From Notamacropus eugenii (Eukaryota; Chordata; Mammalia; Diprotodontia; Macropodidae), in the NCBI RefSeq assembly GCF_028372415.1, contig NC_092873.1, forward strand, positions 353,400,660 to 353,464,659: a DNA stretch of 64,000 nucleotides. The letters run 5' to 3'. Position numbers and translations under genes: made by a program. A model generated the notes under the pieces. That model was not told where the DNA came from, made no database searches, and worked only from the letters and a program-made list of their open reading frames with translations. Below, one piece after another: positions 25,671 to 38,167 of the stretch. Each line of letters begins with the position of its first letter. Position 1 is the first letter of the stretch.

Positions 25671-28616
25671 GTCCCATGAGTACTTACTTATTTAAGTTTT
25701 CTTCAGGAGTTTTCTCTAAAGGCCCTAGTAAAGGAATTGTAGTTACTTTTTAGGTTTATGATCTAGAGGGAAAAGAAAGAGAAATCATTGGGTACATGGG
25801 AACCTAGTTCCCTTCTGGGAAGGCCAAAGACCTAATCTTGGTCTTTACTCTGACCTTTGACTTTCTGGATAACCTTGATTTAGCAGCCTCAGTTTCTTTA
25901 TCTGTAAAATGGTGGAGGGAGCCTATTTTAAACAGTCCAAGTCATCTTGTCTTTGCCCCTGACCTCTGTAGCTTTTCTCTGTGCCTAGCTATACCAAATA
26001 TTTATAAGTTTTCATTGGCTTTCAACAAATCTGTAGACTAGGATAGTTACAAAATTCCAGCTTGATTTACACTAACCTCTAACTGAAATTGAGCCCTTCC
26101 TTTAATTATGAATTTTTTAAAGTATTTTTCTGGACTCCATAGATTTCACAGGACTCCACAGGTTTCGAGGACTCCATAGATTTCATTAGTTTTCCCAAGG
26201 TGTCCATGACGTTAACAGGTAAGCTCCCCTCGATCAGACCCTATGTTCCCTAGTCAATGCTCCTCTATATTTTGTCCTTTTTTCCTATTAGAATGTAAGC
26301 TTCTTGAGGAAGTTGGCTCACTTTTTTTTTTGTATTCCCAGCACCTAACACAAAAAGTGCACTTCAGAAGTGATTGTTTACTGATTCCCTCTCTCCATTT
26401 CCCACCCCCCACCCCAGCCCAATCAAGAAGTTCCAATAGGAGGCCTCTCACCTCAGCATTGCGATATGCAGTTATAGCAATAAACTCTGTTTCTGGGAAG
26501 GAGAAGATGCGAGTGAAGGAGTAGGGAGCCAATGTCTCATGTTCTCCATTCCTCACTTATTCAATGTGAAGCCTCCACTGGTATTTGTGGAGAGAGTGCA
26601 ATGAGATCACTTGTAACAGAAGTCAGAAACTATGAGGGGAGATGAGACTCTCTTCTCCTCCTCACCTACCTGGCCTCTACTAGTAGTGACTTAAAAAGAT
26701 ATCTTTCCCTTTGGCTTCACAGAAAAGAATAGAACTCTTCTGAACAGGAAGAACAGGAAGGATGCTCCTCCCATTCCTAGAAGTATGAGCAATGGAAATT
26801 TCATGTTTACTTGGTTACCTGCTCTAAGATCTCACTCTCTGCCCTACTGACCCAGGGAAGTTTTTTAAGTTTAACTTTAATCTTCTTTCCTCTTATTTTG
26901 TGCTAATGGACTTAGGAATACTTGAGGGGTAGGCACAAGGGGAATCTTATCTGGGTCTCATTCTCAGAATTTCTCATTGTTACTCAGTTTGAGGTTTTTA
27001 AATGACATCTCTTGCTCCATCCAGTGGGCCCCTGTGTTGGGTGAATCTGAATGGATATACACCTGCTTCCCTGTAGAAAAAGTATCTCTGTTGGGACTAA
27101 ATGTTCCTTAAGAAGAGAAACCTGGAGATTCTTGACAATGGAACAACCTTGGGGTAGGCCTATCTCTTGGCTCGCTGCCCTTCTCTGTCTGGAATATTGT
27201 CTTCTTCCTTTTGATACTGAACCCATTTACCCTTCTGATAATGCCAGTGATGCTAATCATTTGGTACTACTTTCACAAATTCACAGTAATAAGGAGTAGG
27301 ATCTATCTCATGGATTATGTAAGCTAGGAATGGGGCCCACTTCCCTCTAGGCTTCCTGAGTAGTTAGGACTGGGCAGTGCTTTGCTCTAGGTATAGACGA
27401 TTTCAAGTCACTCTTTGAATCCCCAACATATAGCACAGGGGCCCAAAAAACTTAATAAATGCTTGTTAATTGATTAATCTTCCCTTGAAATGCGCTTTGA
27501 TTTTCTGTTTTGAAATGGGTTATATTTCTCTTAATTCAATAAAACAATTATTAAGCAATTTACTTTCTCTATTCCTCTCACACACAGGCTGAGCCAGAGA
27601 CACTACTGCCAGACTTAACACACCTTTCACTAACCCTCTTTTCCCAAGTAACAGGAGCTAAGCTTAAAGATCTCATTGTCTGGATGAAGTAGATTTGATC
27701 TGGAGTCCTGGGTCAGAGAATCTGGGCTTTGACCTATGAAGGACTAATCCACGTGTCCCTCCTAGGAGACATAGAAATCAGGGTGAGCTAGAGAAGGGAA
27801 CAGATGGGAATCCAAAATGGAGATGGAGAAGAAACAAATGTCCAAAGAAGCTTAATGGAGTTCAGACATTAAAGTTCCAGAAAATTCACCTCTTCAGGGA
27901 TTGTACCTAAGAGGATCAGTGGGATGGCAGGGGAGGTAGCAAGTACAGGACTCTTTCAGCTTTGTCAAAAATTCCCACTTTATCATAAACTTCCTGCGGA
28001 GGGGTGGAGGATCTATTTTGAGCCTCTCAGGCTTCAGCTAATGGGCTCCCAAATGAACCTCACTTCCAGAAAGGAAAAACCGGTCAGTGTTTCTCCATCT
28101 CCAAGAGAAAGATTAACAAAAAATGACCTGGTAGGGTTGGAAAAAAATTGAGAGTAAGATGGGCAGTAATAGAGGTCTGTTTTCCTCTGTATGCCTCTGA
28201 GCCACCTCTTGTTGGGAACCACAAAGAGGTCCTATTTGCTACTTTGACTGTTTCTGGTTAAAAAGCATCCGGTAGGGTTGGGAGATGGAGATTGCAGGCC
28301 CTGCTCTTCCTTCCTCCAAGTGAGGATGAAATTCCACTATACAACTTACACCTCCTTCTAGTTGCCCATGAGACTATCCATCATACTTTCAGGTTGAGGT
28401 TTCAAAGGCCAGGACAAAACCCCATTCTGTCCATTTTCTTGGATCTGTGGCATTTTTTCTGGCTGTGACACTGAGCAAATCATTTAACTTCTCTAGGCCC
28501 AGGTTTCCTCATGTTTCAGATTAAGTTGGTTAGCTGGTCTTTGAGAGGCCTCTTACAGTTCTATATCAACGATCCCCACCAAAATCCAGAAGCTTTGGGG
28601 ACTTTCAGGAGTCATT

Positions 28617-29335
28617 CTGGAGAGCAAAGTTGTCCCAAAGAGCAACTAAATTGTGCATATCCTTGGATCCAGCAATACCCTTACTAGGATTGTATCTCAA
28701 AGAGATCATAAAAAAGGGAAAAGGACCTACATGTTCAAAAATATTTATAACAGCCCTATTTATGGTAGTAAAATATTTGAAATTGAGGGGATGCCTATCA
28801 ATTGGGGAATGGCTGAACAAGCTGTGGTATATGAATATAATGAAATACCATTGTGTAATAAGAAATGCTGAACAGGCAGATTTCAGAAAAACCTGAGAAG
28901 ATTCATATGAACTGATACAAAGTGAAATGAGCAGAACCAGGAAAACATTGTACACAGTATCAACAACATTGTGTGATGTTCAACTATGAATGTTCAGCTC
29001 TTCTCAGCAACACAATGTTCCAAGATAAGTACAAAGGAGTCATGAAGGAAAATGCTATCCACATCCAAATAAAGAACTGAGACACTCTGAATACAGATCA
29101 AAGCATACTTTTTTTCACTTAATTTATTCTTTTTCATGTTTTTCCCCTTATTATGTGTCTCTTCTTTTGTAACTGCAATCAACATGGAAATATGTTTCAC
29201 ATGACACCATATACATAACCTCTATCAAATTGCTTACCATTTTAGGAACAGGGCAGGGAGTGAGATAAATTTGGATATAAAAATTTTGTAATAATGAATG
29301 CTAAAAATTGTCATGACATTTAATTGGGGAAAAAT
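28617..29335 (+). mobile_element. L1 LINE 3' end, unit 1 only
   Basis: Plus-sense L1: 'tgtgcatatccttggatccagcaatacc', 'atcaattggggaatggctgaacaagctgtgg', 'gaatgctatccacatccaaataaagaactg'. It ends in an A-rich stretch. It sits inside intron 1 of copy A and is missing at the matching places in copies B (37830) and C (59370). Confidence 0.8.
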
Positions 29336-29581
29336 ACTGTTAAAAAATTCAGAACCTTTCGACATGGGAAGCTTTTCTCCTTACCCCACCTCTTCTATCA
29401 TACTTGGACAAGCAATAGTGGATCTTCTCAGTTACAGGTCAATGCCAGTAGTAGTTCAGAGTACTGAAAGGCTGCCACAAATGAACCCCAGCTGATATGG
29501 GGTTTAATGAGGGTACATAGCCTTTGTAAGTTTGTGCTTGGGTGGGGATTGTAGGAGAGGATTACCAGGACTACAATATTG

Positions 29582-29582
<1 letters not shown>

Positions 29583-29672
<90 letters not shown>

Positions 29673-29985
29673 CAGAGAGACAGAGAGAGAGTCAGAGAGA
29701 GAGAGAAAGACAGAGAGAGACAGAGAGACAGACAGAGAGACAGAGACAGAGAGAGAGTCAGAGAGAGAGAGAAAGACAGAGACAGAGAGACAGAGTGAGA
29801 CACAGACAGACAGACACAGAGAGACAGACACAGACACAGAGACAGACAGACAACGAGTCAGAGACAGACACACAGACAGACAGACACAGAGACAGAGACA
29901 GACAGAGACAAACAGAGAGAGAAACAGAGAAAGAGGGAAAGGAGGGAGGGAAGGAGGGAAGAAGGAAAGAAAGAAAAAGAAACAC
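29583..29985. repeat. (GA)n/(GACA)n microsatellite
   Basis: About 400 bases of GA passing into GACAGA, ACACAGAC and GGAAGGAA. Opposed long open frames on both strands here are repeat artefacts. In copies B and C the comparable position holds CT runs on the plus strand (38060-38110, 59760-59855). Confidence 0.95.
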
Positions 29986-31049
29986 GACCTTGGACCTGAG
30001 AGGTCTCTCCCAAACAACAGGAGCTGAAAAGAGAAGCCAAGCGTTTCATGCCATACCCCATCTCTTAAAAAACTTGAACGACGCTTATGACAGGGAGCTT
30101 TGGGAATTCCAGAGAGCCTGGGAGATTCAGGCTTCCGATCCCACAACCATCCACTTACCGGCCTTGCTACTTTCGTTTTGCTGCCTATAAAACTTGAACC
30201 ACAGGACTGAAAAAGGACTGCTTTCCATTTTCTGGAGAAACCGATCCCGGTTTTCTAGAAAAAGAGGTTGTTGTCTCTGGACACCGACAGATTGACTTTG
30301 AAGCTAGAGAAGAACTGGGAACTCGGAGGATCGATCTCATCTACCCCTTCCGCAGAGCCAGGCATGGAAGGAGTTGGCTGACTGGACGCCCGCGAACACC
30401 ATCGGGGCTCCTGGGTTGGCGACGCCCCGTGCCCGGTAGTAGCTGCCTCTACACTCTCTGTCAGCAGCTCTGGGGTCCCAAGCGCTGCCCGGTAGAAGTA
30501 GGCTTCGATGTGGCTCATCCCAACTCCGGGGTTCTTGTCCTCAGGCCTTCGAGAGCCGGACTCCCAAACTGGCAAGGGGTGGGCAACTGAAATAATGGGT
30601 GAATCCTGGAAGCTTCCCATTGCCCCTTGGACTGTCAGGATACTTGTGTACCAGCCGTTGTAGTCTTAAATAACGGGTCTACAGTTGGGAGTGGACCCCC
30701 TGCCCTAGGTTGTTGGGGAATTAAGTGCAGGTTGGACTATTGTCTCTCTCGCTGTCCCTCCGACTGGCTGAAAGTGGCAGAGTCCTTTGGGCTTCGTGGA
30801 GGAGGATGAGTCCCAAAGGACGCGGCTGAAATTTTGGGATTTTTCTACCCGCATGTTGGCAGTGGCAGGTCGCTTCTTGAACCTACTTTTTCCATCTGCA
30901 GATTGAATCGTCTTCACCTTTCTGAACAGCGCATTGCTCAGTTCTAAACCTGCCTCTCTGAGCCCCATCCCCACCCAAGCAGGAAGCCCCGACCGTGCTC
31001 TTGGGAGGGAGCCCGTCCATCCTTCCGTCCTTCCCTCTCTTTTCTTGCC

Positions 31050-31530
31050 CCTGTAAGTTCACGTTGGAAGAACGAGGTCTACCTAATAGGTTGACCGCCT
31101 CTCTCTTCCCTTTCCTATCACCCCCACCTCCTTGCCATCCCAAGCCAAGTACTGGAGCTTCAACATCCATGAGTTGTAAGAGGCCAGGTGTAACAGAAGT
31201 AGACATGTTCTTTACCAGCTGTTTGTCAAATGGAAGGAGGGACCAAACAGGCACCCCGCACCTGCCAGCCAGTGCATCTAGAAACTAAGTGAGGTAAAGA
31301 GCAGAGGCAGGGGACAGGGTCTTCTCTACCCCATTTTTTTCCCTCAACTGAGTCAGGACCACTTTGTTATGGGTATCTGTTAGGGGATATGATTGGGGAA
31401 GGCCAGTTAAAGGAGGCTGTTTGTTGGTAGGCAAAGCATGGTTGGCCCCAGGTCCTTCTTCCACTTCATACCTTCTCTGTTTGAGACTTTCTAAGCTCCA
31501 ATAAAATTGACCTCCGGCTTCTGTTGTTTT
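31050..31530 (+). pseudogene. Broken OSBPL7 3' piece in unit 2 (exon 19 and 3' flank)
   Basis: Homology to OSBPL7 starts in intron 18 ('cacgttggaagaacgaggtctacc' against 17687). Exon 19 at about 31144-31288 reads AKYWSFNIHEL, then a stop, then FVKWKEG, against [11 protein letters not shown] and FGKWHEG in the intact gene. Exons 20-22 and the GT microsatellite are gone. The sequence resumes near 31410 at the distal 3' flank, with 'ctaagctccaataaaattga' matching the second AATAAA at 20098. Confidence 0.8.
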
Positions 31531-33139
31531 CTTCCTTTACAACTCTATATTTAAGGCCTATGGCCTTTGAAGTCAAAGTCTATCTCATCCATTCTTGACT
31601 GTAAATCATTTCATTCTCTAGGGTTATTTCCTCATGGACTCTAAGGTAGCTTCCAACTCAGTCTGTTGAGTTTGAGTATCTTGCCTCAGACATTGACTGT
31701 ATGACCTTAGGGAAATTATTTAACTAATCCAAACTTTATTTTATTGATCCATAAAATGGGGATAATAACACCTGTTCTAGGACTTGGCTAAAAATGGTTG
31801 TTATAAAAAACTCTGCCCACTTCAATGCTCTATCTTCCTATTATTAGCCTACAACTACAGGATCTCTTAATATCCCCTCCAATTTTAGAACCAATGTGCC
31901 GAACAGGTTTATACCATGGCCCTACTTCTTCCTGGACCCAGACAGAAATCTGTTCTATGTCATCCTTGGCTCCTACTTATCTAAGCACCAGCACTAAACA
32001 GGTTAGGCAAGGCTAGAGAACATGTGGTGTACCCAGGTCTCTCTGCCCTTTCAGAGATGAAACAGTTTAGGAGAGGTGAGAGGGCTTGAGAAGTGGCTTG
32101 AGAAGTCAAAGCTGATCTTTGCTCTCATGTATTACACATCCCTAACAGTCATATCCCCATGATTTTCTCCATGGGATCCTAGGAGGGTCCAAATTGTATT
32201 GTCAGTCCCCGTGTACACTTCACCCTTAGTCCCCTTCACACTGAGACAGGCAGCCTTTTCCAAGTTTATTTTTGAAAAGTGAATAAACCAAAGATATTGG
32301 CATCTTATATCGTGAATAATAAATCTTTTTTTTTTTAAAAAAGAAAGTTTCCCTCCCTCCTCCCCACTTAAAATCTAGTTATAAAATAACATTCTCCTCC
32401 ACCATTCCCTCCAATTCTGACTATTCCAAGATGTCCACTCCCCCTATGAAGGGAGACAGCCAGACCCACTTTAAGGGAACCTGAGATCTTTTGCTAAGGC
32501 TGGCCAGTTGGTCACATCCCTCCCCTCTTTCTAAGAAAAGATGTTTTTGTTTGTTTGGTTTTTTAAAAAGTTGGGTAAAAAATGATCTGTGTCCCAAGGA
32601 ATAGAAGAGAATCTACTTTTTCCAGCTCTCCTCCCCTCAAAACCTACACACAAAGGCACAGATAAAAAAAAAATGAGCAAAGTTCATTCACAGAGGCACT
32701 GGGCAAGAGTCATCCCTACTTGACTCATTGGGAGACACATCTCCCCTCAGCATCTCTTTCATTCATTCCTTTGATATAAAGATTCAGAGTTTCTCTTCAG
32801 ACCTCTTCTTATCTAGGTCCCAGTGATAGGTCTGTAGACATTAGGGGTAGAGATTGTCATCAGCCTTCACTATCTGCCTTGTGTTACATGAAAGGGAACT
32901 AAGTCAGTTCTTTGGAGAAACCATAGCATCCTGTGTGGGGTAGTTAGGCAGGGCAGGGAGAATAGAAGTTCTAGCTTCCTGTCATTCATGACCAAGAGAA
33001 AGGTGCTGGGGCTGTTGTGAGTGGGCATCACAGGTGTAGTAGAGGGCCCTAGATCAAGAGGCAAGGAGTCAGAATTATTTCATTCCTGGCATGGCAAGCA
33101 CCTAATCCTATCCCAGTGGAAGGGGAAGGGGAGATATTG

Positions 33140-33840
33140 GTGACACTGAATTCTATAGCTGAAATTCACCTTGGAAAAAAACAACAACAACTATGTAACT
33201 AAAGGTTATATGATGCCTGAGAATTCCAATTCTGCTTCTTTATTAACCAGTTCACTCCCTCTCTACCTAGAGCCTCAGAACAGAGAGTCCTGGAAGAAGG
33301 TGGAAGAGTAGGCACCACTCAGAACACTTGGAGTCTGATGGATAAAGAAGGGGAGAAGCAAAACAAGCAAGCTGAACCCCACAAGTCTAAGGGTGGTCCG
33401 GGTGCCTGAACAAAGATCTAGGGAGCCAGGGGTACACAATTCTTGCCTTGATAAGCATGCATTCCTAACTTTAACAGGTAGCCAACAAAATCACTTTCAG
33501 GGAGATCTTAGTGGTGGGCCCTGGATTCTATAAGATAGAAGGCATCTTGAAGAGAAACGAGAAAAAAAAGGATGTAATTAAGGTAATACAATCTTCCAGA
33601 ATTCCATCCCCAGTATCAAAGTCCTGACCTGCTTCTTATAAGAACATTTCCCCAGCCCCAACTTCAATCCTGCTGTCTACTCATAGTCTCAGTACAAAGA
33701 TTTCTGGGAGGAGGTAGAGGAAAGGACTGAGTCAGGTTGAATGAACATCACCTAGAACATTTAGAGTGGTAGACAAAGAAGGGGAGACCAAAAAAGGAGC
33801 TGAGCTTCACAAGTACTTACTTATTTCGTTTTTCTTCTAA
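33140..33840. repeat. Local tandem duplication inside copy B
   Basis: The DNA around the start of the last TBX21-like exon is present twice, at about 33140-33390 and 33500-33840. Each matches the single stretch 25383-25700 of copy A: 'actggattctactgcagg', 'gtaatatgaccctccagaattc', 'acagagtcctggagggaagagg', 'cacccagaacacttggag'. The two copies differ from each other about as much as each does from A, so the doubling is old. Confidence 0.65.
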
Positions 33841-34194
33841 AAGTAGCCTTTCCTAATGTGCCTGGCAAAGCAATTGTGGTTAACTTTTAATTGTATGATC
33901 TAGAGAGAAAGGAAATAGAAGCCAATAAGTAAAGGGCTTCTCCCCTTTGGAAACCTCCGAGAAAGCTAAAGACCTGATCTTCAGTGCACTCGGTGATCTT
34001 GGAGAAGTTACTTCATGTTATTTATCTGTAAAATAAGGGAAGAAGAATACTTTCACAATTCCAAGTCATCTATCAGGGCCTGACCAGCTGGGGCATCTTA
34101 CCTTTGGCAATGATATGACCCTTTGATGTGACCTTTGCTATGACCCTCTTCCCCTTTACCTCCCCCATCCCTTTTCTGTGCTGTGACTGCCTAG

Positions 34195-34560
34195 ACTAGG
34201 AGTTCTTAACCTGGATTTCAGAGGATCTGCAGGCTTGCACAGGAACAAAATTCCAACTTTATTTTCACTGATCTAATAGAAATTGAGCCTTTCCTTCAAT
34301 TATTGATTTTTTTCAAAAACATTCTTCTGTAGAAGGGTCCATAGCCTTCACTAGCCTTCCTAAAGTATTCATAACACAAACGGATGAGAACCCTTTGATT
34401 CGAACAAAGTATTCTTTGGCCAACACCTTTCCCCCCATAATGTTTGCTTCCCCTATCAGAATGTAAACTTCTCAAGGGATGGAAGCAGTTTCACTTTTAT
34501 TTTTGTATCCCTAGCACACAGTGGGTACTTTAAAGAAGATTGCTGACCCATTTTCTCCCT
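34195..34560. repeat. Unnamed repeat plus L2 tail in copy B intron 4
   Basis: 'aggagttcttaacctggatttcag' to 'aacggatgagaacccttt' (34195-34395) has inverted, near-matching ends and is the family seen at 6190. An L2-like tail follows ('cagaatgtaaacttctcaaggg...tatccctagcacacagtggg'). Copy A has both at 26045-26390, so they predate the duplication. In A the first has gained short tandem repeats of 'ggactccatagatttca' at about 26132-26186. Confidence 0.6.
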
Positions 34561-34839
34561 GTCTGCGCCCTCCCCCTCCCAAGCCTAAGCCTGATGTTCC
34601 AATAGTTTGTCCCTCACCTGATCGTTCTGATATGTAGTTGCAGCAATGAACTCTGTTTCTGGGAGGTAAAGATGTGGGAGGGGCAGGGACTCAGAGTCTC
34701 ATGTTCTCCATTTCTCACCTCTTCAATGTGAAGCTTTGGCTGGTATTTGCGGTAGGACTTCAAATGAATCACCACAAGGTATGAGAGAACATAGGTAGCT
34801 CTTCTTTTGAGTGGGAAGGTAGAGAAGATTAAGAGTCAA

Positions 34840-35600
34840 ACATTTAAGCACCTACTGTGTGCCTGGTGCTGTTCTAAGTGATGGGGAAACAAGGAAAACA
34901 TAATAAAGTACCTGCCCTTAAGGAACTCACATTCTAAATGGGGAGAAAACACATAAAAACAATCTGAACAGTGTGAAGGGAGAGGAAAGGGATCTCAGAG
35001 ACAGGGCCCATAGGCATTGGAGCCCAGTTCAGGGGCATTATGAACTAATGTAGCCAGTGTGAGAAATGATCTGAATTTGTGAGTTGCTTTCATTTTGCAG
35101 AATGATGAATTTCTGAAGATAATTAAGTCCAGAAAACTAAGTGGGTGGGCAATGGTGAGGAAAATTCCACTGGTGCCTTTCTTACATAGAGGACTATCAG
35201 AGAGGAGCTCCTAGATGTTCTTCCTCTAATGTCTCCAGTCAGAGGGAGGGAGGTTCCCTAGGGGCAGCGAGTGTTGAGGAGGTCTGAAAAAATAATAACT
35301 AGCATTTATATAGCACCTACTCTGTGCCAGGCACTGTACTAAGCCCATTACATAGCACCTACTATGTGCCAGGCTAAGTGCTAAACATCTTATAAATATT
35401 ATCTCATTTTAACCTTACAACAACTCTGGGATGTGGGTTCTATTTTTATCTTCACTTTATAGTTGAGGAAACTGAGGCAAATAGATTAAGTGACTTGCCC
35501 AAGGTCAAACAGCTAGTAAGTATCTGGCAGGATTTGAATTCAGGTCTTTCTGACTCCAGGTTCAGTGCTCTATCCATTGTGCCTTGTGTCATCTGAGGTT
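34840..35600. repeat. SINE/MIR insertions in copy B intron 3
   Basis: About 34840-34970 is an old SINE piece ('cacctactgtgtgcctggtgctgttctaag', 'ccttaaggaactcacattctaaatgggg'). About 35290-35590 is a long minus-sense MIR ('gcatttatatagcacctactctgtgcc' to 'gtgctctatccattgtgcc') in which the 'cacctactatgtgccaggc' part is repeated. Copy A has neither, so both arrived after the duplication or were lost from A. Confidence 0.7.
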
Positions 35601-36073
35601 CCATAGAAAATAAGAAGACCCCCCCCCTTTTTTTAGAATAGATTCTACCTACTGTTACAACTGCTACCAGTCTTGAAGGTATAAGCAATGGAATCTCCAT
35701 GCTTACTTGATTACCTACTCTAAAATCTCACTCTCTGACCTACTGCCACAGGAAAGCTCTTTAACTCTAGCTTCAATCTTCTTTCCTCTTATTTTGTGCT
35801 GATGGACTTGAGAATGCTTGCAGGGTGGGCATAATGGGGATCTTACCTGGGTCTCATTCTCAGATATTTCCTTTTTGTTAGTCAGCTTGCGTTTTCTAAA
35901 CGATATCTCTTGCCCTATTCAGTGGGCTCCTGTGTTGGGTGAATCTGGGTGGATATACCACTGGTTCCCTGTGGAAAGAATATCTCTGTCCCTTAGGGAG
36001 AGAACCCTAGGGATTCCTGATGTTGGAGAGGTCCATCAAAGAACCTCAGGGTAGGAGGAGGTATATGTGGTTT

Positions 36074-36357
36074 CCATGGGACTTGGCTACAGGATCATTT
36101 GGCACTGGGATAAGAGAAAAGTCTGGACAGGCCCAGGAAAAGAAAAGTCTGGGATTTGAAGAAAGAAAAAAAAAAAGCCTGGATGAGGGCAGTGGGCTGG
36201 GAAAGATGGGGAGTGGAGAGGAGAAATAGGGAAAAGGTATAAGTATCAGGGAATGATGAAAGACTGTTGGATGAGGGAAAAGGGCTGTTTGGGTTTACTG
36301 GGGGCCCCACCAGAGGGCACCATAACATCAGAGACAAATGAGATAACATCCCATTAG
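36074..36357. repeat. Displaced segment, copy B position
   Basis: Counterpart of 24810-25080. It accounts for almost all of the extra length between exons 3 and 2 here (458 bases, against about 118 in copy A). Confidence 0.65.
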
Positions 36358-38049
36358 CGCCCAGGTATCATCCCAGTCTCTATCCCTTCCCCTACTACCC
36401 CCTCCAGCTCTTCACACTTTCCTACCTGGAACACTGTTCTCTTCATTTTTGCATGGAACCCATTCTTTCCTCTGATAACCCCAGTGATGCTGATCAGTAG
36501 TACCACTTCCACAAACACACGGCAATGAGCAAGAGGGTCCATCCCCAGGATTTGGTAAGTCAGAAATGGGAACATCACACTATAAAGAAATGGGAAGAGG
36601 AGAAAGGGAGAAAGGGGAAAGAGGGAGAGAATTTTGTTGCTCAGTCCACATCCTTTCAGGTTTCCAGAGTAGTTAGGACTGGGTAGGGCTCTGCCTGAGG
36701 TATAGGCTATTTTAAATTGTTTTTTGTATTTCCAGCACTTAGCAGAGTGGCATATAGAATATAACAATTGTGTTCATTGGTTAATCTTTCCTAGAAGTGA
36801 GTGTTGATTTCCCATCAAGCAGTAAAAGAACAATTATTAAGCATTTACTTTCTTCACTCTACTCACGCACAGGCTTGAGCCGGACACTAAATAACACACC
36901 TTTTACTAACTATCTTTCTCCAAGTAACAGGACCTTAGCTTAAGGATCCCATTGTCTGGGTAAAACAGATCTGGAGTCCTAGGTCTCTGATCTATGAAGG
37001 ACTGATCCAAGTGTCCCTTCTAGGGGACATAAGCCAGAGAAAGTTAGAGAAGGGATAGATGGAAATGGAACAAATGTCCAAAGAAGTTTACTGGAGCTCA
37101 GACGCTAAAGTCCCAGAAAATTCACCTCCTCAGGGATTGTACCTGGGAGGATCAGTGGAAGGGTGGGGGAGGCTCTTTCAGCTTTGTCAAAAATTCTAAC
37201 TTTATCATAAACTTCATGCTGAGAAGTAGACCATTGGCTTTTTAGGTTTCAATCAACAGGTTCCCAAATGAACCTCACTTCCAGGAAGGAAAAGCTGGTC
37301 AGTATTTCTCCATCTCAGAGAAACATTAACAAAAAAAAAAAAAATGACCTGGTAGGGCTGGGGAAAGTTAAGAGTAAGATGGGCAGTAACAGAGAGTAAC
37401 CATTAGCCATGGTCTGCATGCCTCTGAGTCACCACCAGTTGGGACCCACAAAGAGTTTCCATTTGCTGCTTTGACTGTTACTGAACACTTGCTGGTCAAG
37501 GAGCAAACAGTAGGATTGGGAAATGGGGATTGCAGGCCCTGCTTCTCCTCCTTCCAAATGAGGATGAAACTGCACTACACAACAGCTACCTCCTTTTAGC
37601 TGCCCCTGAGACCATCCATCACGCTTTGGGGATAGGGGAAGGACAGGACAGAACCCTGTTTTGTCCATTTTCCTGGATTTGTGCTATTTCTTTCTGACCG
37701 CCACACCTGCTTGTGTTCACTAATTGAATCATTTAACTTTCCTGGGCCACAGTTTCCTCATGTTGCGGGGGTTTAGTTAGTTGGTCTTAGGTCTCTAAAT
37801 CAATGATCCCCACCAAAATTCAGAAGCTTTGGATGTGGAAACTGTAAGAGTTAGGTAGGAATATGGAGCATATGGAGAATACTTCTTTGTGTGTTGGAGG
37901 GAGGCTGTCAGAGGGAAACTACCTATGACTACAGGATTTTGTGGCTTACACAAAGTTGATTTCTCTCTGTTTCTTCACCTCTCCCTCTCCACTGGTGCCC
38001 AGTATCTCTTCTCTTCTTGCTATCCCTAGCTGCTGTCTCCCTCCGTCTC

Positions 38050-38123
38050 TCTCACAACCTCTCTCTCTCTGTGTCTTTGTTTCTCTGTTTCCGTCTGTCT
38101 CTGTGTGTGTCTCTCTCTCTCAT

Positions 38124-38166
<43 letters not shown>
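38050..38166. repeat. (CT)n/(CA)n microsatellite
   Basis: CT-rich DNA passes into a pure CA run at 38128-38166. It is the unit 2 counterpart of the GA tract at 29583 and the CT tract at 59760. Confidence 0.95.

Positions 38167-38167
<1 letters not shown>

Larger units (their letters stand above)
25086..30620 (-). pseudogene. TBX21 (T-bet)-like pseudogene, copy A
   Basis: A T-box gene remnant, tail to tail with OSBPL7. Exon 1: 30620-30159. A start ATG (MGSFQDS..) opens a frame of 121 codons, and the T-box beginning survives as WFKFYRQQNE before an intact GTAAG donor. Exon 2: about 27339-27189, with CEFVKVVPND, one TAG, then HHWHYQKGKWVQYQK; its donor is lost. Exon 3: 27070-26951, with [21 protein letters not shown]; about 21 of 29 residues match human T-bet as I remember it. 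It has two stops near the end and a donor of AT instead of GT. Exon 4: about 26610-26452, with LHSLHKYQWRLHIE, a TAA, and FPETEFIAITAYRNAE. Exon 6: about 25405-25086, with SEGDSKKR, matching the C-terminal GEGDSKRR of T-bet. Exon 5 is not identified. It cannot encode a working T-box. The close matches exclude a random hit; TBX21 fits better than EOMES or TBR1 because of DQHHW, SEGDSKKR and the location. Confidence 0.85.
17500..31040. repeat. Tandem block, unit 1 (OSBPL7 3' end + TBX21-like copy A)
   Basis: This unit has the intact OSBPL7 exons 18-22 and 3' flank on the plus strand and TBX21-like copy A on the minus strand. Its order matches units 2 and 3 segment by segment. For example, 20098 matches 31500 and 42660, 20560 matches 31680, 26990 matches 35880, and 28200-28600 matches 37430-37830 and partly 59030-59370. 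Only unit 1 has a working OSBPL7 end. Confidence 0.8.

Noticed and set aside
29504-30190. Long open frames on both strands (up to about 200 codons, Arg-Glu or Ser-Leu rich)
   Set aside because: They come from the GA/GACA microsatellite, which leaves all frames open.
36354-36767. 137-codon minus-strand frame as a membrane protein
   Set aside because: The hydrophobic run arises from reading T-box exon 2 of copy B past a frame change. The real homology is MFPFLTYQILGMDPLAHC to the T-box.
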